Origin: Nostoc sp. UHCC 0302
Lineage (GTDB): Bacteria; Cyanobacteriota; Cyanobacteriia; Cyanobacteriales; Nostocaceae
Assembly: GCF_038096175.1 (NCBI RefSeq)
Contig: NZ_CP151099.1
Location: 7,790,001 to 7,854,000, forward strand
Length of the DNA stretch: 64,000 nt
Direction of reading: 5' to 3'
Every line of letters starts with the position of its first letter. Positions within the stretch are counted from its first letter, which is position 1. This document shows positions 25,142 through 31,702 of this stretch, piece after piece. The position numbers and the translations under genes are program-made. The notes under the pieces were generated by a model. The model did not search any database. It was not told the DNA's origin and saw only the letters and a program-made list of their open reading frames with translations.

Positions 25142-26251
25142 TTACACCTCCCGCATTCCTAGACCGAGTACGATCGCTAAACCAGAGCGTTGCACTTGTG
25201 GAAATTTTTCGCTGTCAACTTCTAAAGACAAAGCTCCAATAGGATCTATTTGGGTGGTTGGTAAGCTCAGTCGCTGGCTAAAGAACTCATCTAGCTGTTG
25301 AAGTCCGCCTCCTGGCCCAGCAAGTAGAATCTGCGCTACTTCCAAATTTTCACTTTGATTGAGATAAAAATCGATAGAACGGCGTAGCTCATCTGTCAAT
25401 TCTCCCAACACTCTCATAATTGCTGCCATACCAGGATTGATTCCTGTAACCCCTGTTTTTCCACCGTCTACGGGAGTTGGGGGAATAACCATTCCGTGCA
25501 ACATTTCCATATCTCGTGACGTGGGTAAACTCATTGCCCTTGCTAAGGACGTTTGCAATTGATACGTACCAATAGGCACGGTACGCGAAAATTGTGGAAC
25601 TCCGTTAACAATGATGGCTATTTCTGTGCTGTCAAACTCTATATCAACTAGCACTGCTGCTTCTTGCGGCCCTAATTCTCGCAAATGGCGATCGCGAATA
25701 GTCCGAATCAGAGCAAAACTGTTAATTTCTAAAACATCAATTTGCAATCCTGCCTGCTCGAATGTACTTATATATGTATCCGTCACCTCCTTGCGGGTGG
25801 CAACTAAGAGTACTTGTACTTTTTCAATGCCATCCTCATCTACGAAGTACCCAAGTTTCTGATAATCTACATCAGCTTCTTCGCGGGGATAGGGTAAATA
25901 CAAACCTGCTTCATGGTTTAGCACCATCTCTCGCAGTTCTTTGTCATCTAACTCTGCTGGCACAGGTATCAAACGAACGATAGAATCCCGCCCTGGTAGA
26001 GCAGTAGCAACGCGAGAAGTTTTGATTTTACTTTGGGCTAGCGCCTGCTGGATTAACTCCGCCATTGCTGGCGGATCGGTAATTTGACCATCAGTAACTA
26101 CACCTTCTGGAACTGCTACTGATGTGAAGGCTTCTATTTTTAAGCCTTGTCGCTGCTTGCGTAGCTGAACTAAATTCACCCTTTCTGGCGCAAGTTCAAT
26201 GCCGACCCCTTTATTAGATTTGCCAAACAGACTATTGAAGCTTTTAACCAC
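25142..26251 (-). CDS. pilM: Type IV pilus assembly protein PilM
   Basis: A cytoplasmic actin-like ATPase of the pilus platform, 369 residues. Visible landmarks are VGIELAPERVNLVQL at the start, ATALPGRDSIVRLIPVP, the phosphate loop AAVLVDIEFDSTEIAIIVNGVPQFSRTV, and ILLAGPGGGLQQLDEFF near the end. It is first in the pilM-pilN-pilO(-pilQ) operon, so the promoter must lie in 26252-26340, a gap shared with the divergent solute-binding protein gene. Confidence 0.93.
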   Translation of the reverse strand: MVKSFNSLFGKSNKGVGIELAPERVNLVQLRKQRQGLKIEAFTSVAVPEGVVTDGQITDPPAMAELIQQALAQSKIKTSRVATALPGRDSIVRLIPVPAELDDKELREMVLNHEAGLYLPYPREEADVDYQKLGYFVDEDGIEKVQVLLVATRKEVTDTYISTFEQAGLQIDVLEINSFALIRTIRDRHLRELGPQEAAVLVDIEFDSTEIAIIVNGVPQFSRTVPIGTYQLQTSLARAMSLPTSRDMEMLHGMVIPPTPVDGGKTGVTGINPGMAAIMRVLGELTDELRRSIDFYLNQSENLEVAQILLAGPGGGLQQLDEFFSQRLSLPTTQIDPIGALSLEVDSEKFPQVQRSGLAIVLGLGMREV

Positions 26252-26395
26252 AGTTGTGCCTGCTAGACTGCTAAATTGAAAATTTAAATGATAGAGACGA
26301 ATATATTACGTCTTTACTGGTAATTGATTTAGCCTATGATCTCGACAATTTTGCATAAGATTTTCACCCCGAACAAGCGTAAAAATACTGGGAAG

Positions 26396-27694
26396 ATGAC
26401 TCAATTACGAAAATTCCAACAAGTAGCTGCTTGGGCGCTGCTTGGCCTATTTACTAGTTGGATGATCAGTTGCAGCACAGGTAATGTTGGTACGAGTACT
26501 AAACAGGCCACTTCAGGAGCGGCAACTGTTGAGTTTTGGACAATGCAACTCCAACCACAATTTACCAATTACTTCCAAAGCCTAATTACGACTTTTGAAT
26601 CGCAAAATTCTGGTATAAAGGTGAACTGGGTAGATGTACCCTGGGCTGCTATGGAGAACAAAATCTTAACAGCTGTCTCCGCAAATACGCCACCTGATGT
26701 TGTCAACCTCAACCCAGATTTTGCCTCTCAACTTGCTGGTCGTAATGCCTGGCTTGATTTGGATACAAAAGTCCCAAATGCCGTACGTTCCTCCTATCTG
26801 CCGAATATCTGGAAAGCCAGCATGCTCAATGGCAAGAGTTTTGGAATTCCTTGGTATCTCACCACGCGGCTAACCATTTATAACACTGATTTATTAAAAC
26901 AGGCAGGTATCAATAAAGTACCTGCTACTTACGCAGAATTGGCACAAGCGGCACAACAGATTAAAGATAAAACAGGCAAATATGCTTTTTTTGTAACTTT
27001 CGTACCACAAGACTCCGGTGAAGTTTTGGAATCTTTTGTACAAATGGGAGTTACTTTAATAGATGCTGAGGGTAAAGCGGCATTTAACTCTCCACAAGGT
27101 AAAGCAGCATTTCAGTATTGGGTAGACTTGTACAAAAAAGGGCTGCTTCCGAAAGAGGCATTAACGCAAGGACATCGCCATGCGATCGATTTGTACCAAG
27201 CTGGAGAAACGGTATTTCTAGCTTCGGGGCCAGAGTTTCTCAAAACGATCGCCAATAATGCCCCAAAAATCGCTCAAGCCTCAGCAATAGCACCCCAACT
27301 AACAGGTGAAACAGGCAAGAAAAACGTAGCGGTGATGAATGTAGTTATTCCCCGTAGAACTAAAAACCCTGACGCTGCTGTTAAATTTGCCCTATTTCTC
27401 ACCAATGACGACAACCAGTTAGCCTTTGCCAAAGCTGCAAACGTCCTACCTTCTACAGTTAAAGCACTTTCTGACAGCTACTTTAAAAATGTCCCAGCTA
27501 ATGCTTCGACGGTGGAGAAGGCACGAGTTATCACTGCTAAACAATTGCAACAGGCAGAAATATTAACTCCGACTTTGAAGGATTTTAATAAACTGCAAAA
27601 AGCAGTTTACGAAAACTTACAAGCAGCAATGCTAGGCGAGAAGACGGTAGATAAAGCTGTAGAAGATGCAGCGCAAGAGTGGAATCAAAGATAG
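26396..27694 (+). CDS. ABC transporter sugar-type solute-binding lipoprotein
   Basis: An extracellular solute-binding protein of the MalE/UgpB class. ATG 26396 is preferred over 26336 because it starts a normal lipoprotein signal (MTQLRKFQQVAAWALLGLF) with the lipobox Cys in MISC at about residue 26. The mature part has WTMQLQPQFTNYFQSLI, FGIPWYLTTRLTIYNTDLLKQAGI and FLASGPEFLKTIANNAP, typical for family 1 sugar binding. It has 432 residues. No permease or ATPase gene is adjacent, so its membrane partners are encoded elsewhere. A heptamer repeat array follows the stop. Confidence 0.88.
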   Translation: MTQLRKFQQVAAWALLGLFTSWMISCSTGNVGTSTKQATSGAATVEFWTMQLQPQFTNYFQSLITTFESQNSGIKVNWVDVPWAAMENKILTAVSANTPPDVVNLNPDFASQLAGRNAWLDLDTKVPNAVRSSYLPNIWKASMLNGKSFGIPWYLTTRLTIYNTDLLKQAGINKVPATYAELAQAAQQIKDKTGKYAFFVTFVPQDSGEVLESFVQMGVTLIDAEGKAAFNSPQGKAAFQYWVDLYKKGLLPKEALTQGHRHAIDLYQAGETVFLASGPEFLKTIANNAPKIAQASAIAPQLTGETGKKNVAVMNVVIPRRTKNPDAAVKFALFLTNDDNQLAFAKAANVLPSTVKALSDSYFKNVPANASTVEKARVITAKQLQQAEILTPTLKDFNKLQKAVYENLQAAMLGEKTVDKAVEDAAQEWNQR

Positions 27695-27701
27695 ATTTTG
27701 T

Positions 27702-27740
27702 AATTCGTAATTCGTAATTCGTAATTCGTAATTCGTAATT
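27702..27740. repeat. Heptamer array AATTCGT, five copies
   Basis: Five perfect AATTCGT units followed by AATT fill the 44-bp gap between the convergent solute-binding-protein and folC genes. It is the second array of this unit in the window; the other is at 16407-16438. Confidence 0.9.
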
Positions 27741-29070
27741 ATGATTTACGAATTATTTGGTTGTTTAAAAAATCTCCTACTAAATAAAGCGAACCACACA
27801 GGACAATTAAATCGTCATTTGTAGCGGTTGAGCTTGCAGCTTCTAGTGCTGTGAATAAGTCTGGATGTATTTGACAACCGCCTAAATCTGGACAGATATT
27901 ATCAGCTAGGCTTGCTAAGTCTTGTAAATCAGCGGAAGTTCTACCAGGCCAAGGCTCTATTGGTATGGGGACTAAATAAAGGCGATCGCTTGGACGCAGT
28001 AAAGCTGCAAAAATATCTGCATGATCTTTGTCGGAAAACATTCCCATAACCCAATTCACAGGCTTTTGGTTTACTGTATCTAGGCTATCTATATAATCGC
28101 GCAGTGCTTTGGCGGCAGCTGTATTATGAGCGCCATCAACTAATAACTGATGGTTTTTCCAGCTAATCCATTGCATCCGCCCCGGCCATTTGGTCTTTGC
28201 CATGCCGTTAATTATTGCTGTTTCTGAAATCTGCCAACCTTGTGTTTGCAGAATTTTCAAAGCAGCTAAAGCCAAAGCTGAATTAGTTAACTGAATTTGC
28301 CCAGCTAACGGCAATGGGTATTTAATTGAGTGATATTCTTTTTGCGTCTCCCCCCCTCTCCCCCTCTTCCCCTCTCCCCCTCTTTTATACTCTGCCCATC
28401 CTGTACCTATTTGACGAGCAGGTTGAGGCGTATAAATCGGGCATTGTAATTCTAAGGCACGCGATCGCACAACTTTTAGAGCATCCTCTGGCAAGGGCCC
28501 AATCACAACAGGGCATCCAGGTTTAAGAATACCTGCTTTTTCTCTAGCAATGTCAGCGATCGTGGGGCCTAGTTGTTGCCAGTGTTCTCGACTGATAGAA
28601 GTAATAACAGTTACCAATGGCTCTGAACAGACATTGGTAGCATCTAAGCGTCCTCCTAGCCCGACTTCTACCACGGCTACATCGACTTGCTGTTGAGCAA
28701 AATACAACCAAGCAGCCGCCGTAATTACTTCAAATTGAGTTGCCGAGTCATCACTAGCACGAATAGCCGCTTGGACTTTTTCTATTAATTGGCTCAATTC
28801 CTCAGAGGAAATAGGCTGTTCATTAAGACAAATTCGTTCTGTCCAATCGACTAAATGGGGGGAAGTATAACGTCCTGTACGATAACCAGCCTCAGTAAGT
28901 ACAGAGGAAAGATAGGCACATACTGAACCTTTGCCATTAGTGCCAGCAACGTGAATTACTGGGATTTGATTATGAGGGTTACCGAGATTTGCCAACAGTT
29001 TGACAATGCGCTCAAGTCCCAGATGGACACCAAAGCGGTGAAAGGGTTGTATTAGAGAATCGATATCCAC
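27739..29070 (-). CDS. folC: Bifunctional folylpolyglutamate/dihydrofolate synthase FolC
   Basis: Mur-ligase-type enzyme adding glutamate to folates. It has 443 residues. The ATP loop HVAGTNGKGSVCAYLSSVL is near residue 40; FEVITAAAWLYFA, GLGGRLDATNV and ITSISREHWQQLG follow, and the C-terminal ligase domain starts near WPGRMQW. Residues about 225-248 (GWAEYKRGGEGKRGRGGETQ) are a low-complexity insert encoded by a CTCCCCC-type repeat (28345-28385), in frame between the two domains. The rest looks intact. Confidence 0.93.
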   Translation of the reverse strand: MDIDSLIQPFHRFGVHLGLERIVKLLANLGNPHNQIPVIHVAGTNGKGSVCAYLSSVLTEAGYRTGRYTSPHLVDWTERICLNEQPISSEELSQLIEKVQAAIRASDDSATQFEVITAAAWLYFAQQQVDVAVVEVGLGGRLDATNVCSEPLVTVITSISREHWQQLGPTIADIAREKAGILKPGCPVVIGPLPEDALKVVRSRALELQCPIYTPQPARQIGTGWAEYKRGGEGKRGRGGETQKEYHSIKYPLPLAGQIQLTNSALALAALKILQTQGWQISETAIINGMAKTKWPGRMQWISWKNHQLLVDGAHNTAAAKALRDYIDSLDTVNQKPVNWVMGMFSDKDHADIFAALLRPSDRLYLVPIPIEPWPGRTSADLQDLASLADNICPDLGGCQIHPDLFTALEAASSTATNDDLIVLCGSLYLVGDFLNNQIIRKS

Positions 29071-29086
29071 AGCTTGGGGAGTGGGT

Positions 29087-29139
29087 GTAGAGACGCGATT
29101 ATACTCTTACGAGAAGCCGCTCTTCGAGCGTCTACGCGT
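29087..29139 (+). repeat. Left arm of a 53-bp inverted repeat flanking psbY
   Basis: Begins GTAGAGACGCGATTATACTC and ends GCGTCTACGCGT. It is the reverse complement of 29550-29602 at 51 of 53 positions. It sits between folC and the psbY terminator. Confidence 0.92.
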
Positions 29140-29157
29140 CTGGATGATTATGAATAA

Positions 29158-29191
29158 AACCGACTGTCTCCATAAAGAAAAACAGTCGGTT
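29158..29191 (-). terminator. Terminator of psbY
   Basis: AACCGACTGT (29158-29167) and ACAGTCGGTT (29182-29191) form a perfect 10-bp stem with a 14-nt loop. On the minus strand it is followed by TTATTC, 26 bp past the psbY stop. Confidence 0.8.
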
Positions 29192-29216
29192 GAAGAGTGA
29201 AGAAGTGAAGTCTAAT

Positions 29217-29342
29217 TTAGGCTTCTCTATCCAAAAAGCCTTGAACTTGTCTTAAAGCTGCTGCACCGATGTTAAACAATGCCCAACCAGCAGCAACGGC
29301 GATTGGTGCTAAAACGATCACTACCCGGAAATCAATATCCAT
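29217..29342 (-). CDS. psbY: Photosystem II protein PsbY
   Basis: A 41-residue single-helix thylakoid protein at the edge of photosystem II near cytochrome b559. The frame runs from ATG 29342 to TAA 29217-29219: [20 protein letters not shown], then [19 protein letters not shown] and EA. The lumenal head, the Ala/Val-rich helix with GWA.FNI, and the basic amphipathic tail match cyanobacterial PsbY in length and pattern. A ribosome-binding site AGAGAGG lies 9 bp upstream. It is too short for ordinary gene finding. A good terminator follows, and the unit lies between 53-bp inverted repeats. Confidence 0.9.
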   Translation of the reverse strand: MDIDFRVVIVLAPIAVAAGWALFNIGAAALRQVQGFLDREA

Positions 29343-29355
29343 ATGTACAACCTCT

Positions 29356-29384
29356 CTGTTAAGTAGAAATTAAAGTTTTGTCAA
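29356..29384 (-). promoter_or_regulatory. Candidate psbY promoter
   Basis: On the minus strand TTGACA (29379-29384) and TAACAG (29356-29361) are spaced by 17 bp. The -35 is perfect and the -10 is weak. The resulting leader would be very short, so a further upstream promoter is possible. Confidence 0.35.
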
Positions 29385-29549
29385 CTGTTCTCATTTTTAT
29401 TTTTAGCTGAAGTGGGCTATTTTTCCCAAACGATATGTAAAGAATGTTTAAATTCTGGTTATTTGGCATTGGGCATTGATGAAAACTCAACATTGACATT
29501 TCGAAGCTCAAGTTCGATATTTCAAAAGGCTCTCTCACTCCCTGCACAA

Positions 29550-29602
29550 ACGCGTAGACGCTCGAAGAGCGGATTCTCGTAAGAGTATAATTGCGTCTCT
29601 AC
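29550..29602 (-). repeat. Right arm of the 53-bp inverted repeat flanking psbY
   Basis: Begins ACGCGTAGACGCTCGAAGAG and ends GCGTCTCTAC. It complements 29087-29139 with two mismatches. It abuts the stop codon of the next gene (29603). Confidence 0.92.
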
Positions 29603-30124
29603 TTAACTAAACCCGATATCAGTACCTTTCCCAGCATGAACCAAAGCTAACTTTTGGTAACGTTTGGCGTGTTCGATGAGTTCTGCGGCTTCAACATCTG
29701 TAACTTGACGCTGCACTTTGCCCGGAATGCCGACAACTAAGGACAAAGGGGGTATATCCTTAGTTACCACAGCACCAGCACCAATAATGCTACCAGCGCC
29801 TACCCGTACTCCGTCTAAAATCACTGCCCCAATGCCAATTAAACTTCCGCGTTCAATATAAGCGGAATGCACTACAGCACGATGCCCTACAGTTACATAA
29901 TCTTCTAAGATAGTTGGAATACCAGGGTCACCATGTAGAATAGCTCCATCCTGAATATTCGTGTATTCGCCAATTTCTATGCGCTCTACATCTCCTCTGA
30001 CTACAGCACCGTACCAAATGCTTGCTCCTGCTGCTATATTTACAGAACCCACAATAACGGCATTAGCTGCGACGAAGGCAGCTTGAGAAAAATCGGGAGA
30101 TGTCCAGTAAGAAGCTGTAGACAC
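29603..30124 (-). CDS. Gamma-carbonic-anhydrase-like hexapeptide-repeat protein
   Basis: A left-handed beta-helix protein of the gamma-CA/YrdA/PaaY group. Repeats run through [33 protein letters not shown] in pieces, then [55 protein letters not shown]. Histidines at HGD, GHRAVVH are placed as in metal-binding gamma-CAs. I propose GTG 30124 (about 173 residues), which fits the family length. The open frame continues to ATG 30319, adding 65 residues without family character. Whether it is a true anhydrase is open, because several homologues are inactive. Confidence 0.78.
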   Translation of the reverse strand: MSTASYWTSPDFSQAAFVAANAVIVGSVNIAAGASIWYGAVVRGDVERIEIGEYTNIQDGAILHGDPGIPTILEDYVTVGHRAVVHSAYIERGSLIGIGAVILDGVRVGAGSIIGAGAVVTKDIPPLSLVVGIPGKVQRQVTDVEAAELIEHAKRYQKLALVHAGKGTDIGFS

Positions 30125-30363
30125 GATAGAATATGAATATGGTACCCAGGAACACTGGAGAAACTCCAACCATTGAGGCTGGTTGTACAACCAGGATATC
30201 ACAGCGTCAAGTCTCTCTTCTGAGGAAGACGTTAGTGGTAAATGTTCCTGCCGCAACTCCGTGTCCGTGCAGCAGCGAGCAAATAGCCCAAAGTGGCGGA
30301 GCCGAAGTGTAAAATTCAACCCACAGGTGCTGGTGAAGACGAAACTATGTTTGTACGCACTTC

Positions 30364-30876
30364 ATGATGAATCCAGGCTTGCAGTACCCAATATTTGGCC
30401 CTGAAATACAGTGTCCCCACTGTCGCCAGACTATTCCGGCGTTGACACTAACAGATACCTATCTCTGTCCGCGTCATGGCGCATTTGAAGCTAATCCTAA
30501 AAATGGAGAATTAATCCATTTACAGTCAGGACGCCATTGGCGAAGGTGGAATAGTGAATGGTATAGGCAACATACCCATCCTGATGGTATTCGCTTTGAA
30601 ATTCACGAAGCACTTGATAAGCTTTACACTCAAGGCTATCGAGCAACACGAGTAATTATTGCTCGGCGCTATCAGGAATTGATGGGTGGCTACTTAGAAC
30701 GCAGTACACCTTGGCGTTCTGGACAGCCGGAAGCGACATCTGCGCGATTATACGGCTTACCTGTGGAGTTTAGCCCTGAATCGACAGAAGATCCGTGCTG
30801 GGAAGTGATTAATTTTGATTTGGAAAAAGAGCCTGGAGTTCCTGTACGCTATCCTTATTTCAGATTGTTTGAGTAA
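30364..30876 (+). CDS. TIGR02652 family protein
   Basis: A 170-residue conserved cyanobacterial protein, recognised as TIGR02652 from memory. A small zinc-ribbon-like start has two Cys pairs (CPHCRQTIPAL and YLCPRHG). A Trp/Arg-rich section (GRHWRRWNSEWYRQHTHPDG) and a long helical part with TQGYRATRVIIARRYQELMGGYLE follow. The function is not known to me. Two adjacent ATGs (30364, 30367) are possible starts. It is divergent from the gamma-CA gene. Confidence 0.75.
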   Translation: MMNPGLQYPIFGPEIQCPHCRQTIPALTLTDTYLCPRHGAFEANPKNGELIHLQSGRHWRRWNSEWYRQHTHPDGIRFEIHEALDKLYTQGYRATRVIIARRYQELMGGYLERSTPWRSGQPEATSARLYGLPVEFSPESTEDPCWEVINFDLEKEPGVPVRYPYFRLFE

Positions 30877-31009
30877 TGGTCATTAGTCATTTGTCATTTG
30901 TCATTTGTCAGAAGACCAATAGACCTTTTGCATAAGTCGATATTTCTTAAATCGAACCACACAGAGAAATCTGAGCGCTGGAAGCCGACAATTATAACTT
31001 CGGAAGCAC

Positions 31010-31046
31010 ACAGATGCACACAGATATTTATTCTGTGTGCATCTGT
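31010..31046. repeat. Perfect 15-bp stem hairpin, REP-like
   Basis: ACAGATGCACACAGA (31010-31024) pairs perfectly with TCTGTGTGCATCTGT (31032-31046) around a 7-nt loop. It lies mid-way in the 242-bp gap between the TIGR02652 and VOC genes, which also carries GTCATTT tandem repeats at about 30879-30910. Confidence 0.85.
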
Positions 31047-31118
31047 AGTTATTTTTAGTATTATTCGGATTTTTGCTAGAACTCTAATGACAAATGACTA
31101 CTGACGAAGGACAAAATT

Positions 31119-31562
31119 ATGCACCACGCTTCTATTCGGACTGCGAATATTCATCGGGCGATCGCTTTTTACGAACAGTTAGGGTTTACAATTTCCGAAC
31201 GCTTCACTACAGGTTACACCCTAGCTTGCTGGATGGAAGGATTAGGCGGCAGAATTGAACTCATCCAAATTCCCCAACCAAAACCAGCCCCCGATGCATT
31301 TGCAGACGAACATTATGTGGGATATTATCATCTGTCTTTTGATTTAACTGACATTACACCAGATTTACCCAGTTGGTTGACAAATTTAAAAGAACGCGTA
31401 GCACAGGTAACAGAGAGCCAAGCAGAACAATTATTACCTCTGAAGGTACTGTTAGAACCAACACAGCAACAGATAGGCGATCGCATTTACGAAGTTGCTT
31501 TCATTGCTGATACTGATGGTTTACCTCTAGAATTTATCCGAGTTTTATCCAAACTTGGCTAG
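31119..31562 (+). CDS. VOC family protein (glyoxalase/dioxygenase fold)
   Basis: A 147-residue protein with two beta-alpha-beta-beta-beta modules. It opens MHHASIRTANIHRAIAFYEQLGF, characteristic of the vicinal-oxygen-chelate fold, where the His after MH is often a metal ligand. It continues with GRIELIQIPQP, a central VGYYHLSFDLTDI (second ligand His), and closes with YEVAFIADTDGLPLEFIRVL (Glu ligand). The substrate cannot be predicted. Single gene with its own short leader. Confidence 0.85.
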   Translation: MHHASIRTANIHRAIAFYEQLGFTISERFTTGYTLACWMEGLGGRIELIQIPQPKPAPDAFADEHYVGYYHLSFDLTDITPDLPSWLTNLKERVAQVTESQAEQLLPLKVLLEPTQQQIGDRIYEVAFIADTDGLPLEFIRVLSKLG

Positions 31563-31702
31563 TTAAGCTTTTTACCAAATAAATTTTGCTGATACAATGA
31601 GCATTTCCTATTGGTTTGGTGATGTGAGACACTTCAGTGAAAGATAGACTCTAGTCTTTTCACAAAAAATATGTAATATGAATTACATATATCTCAAAAT
31701 CT

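Noticed and set aside
29359-29547. 62-codon minus-strand frame upstream of psbY
   Set aside because: Occupies the psbY promoter region, has no ribosome-binding site, and shows repeat-derived ends.
30898-31104. 68-codon frame between the TIGR02652 and VOC genes
   Set aside because: It spans a perfect 15-bp hairpin and tandem repeats, which explain the open frame.
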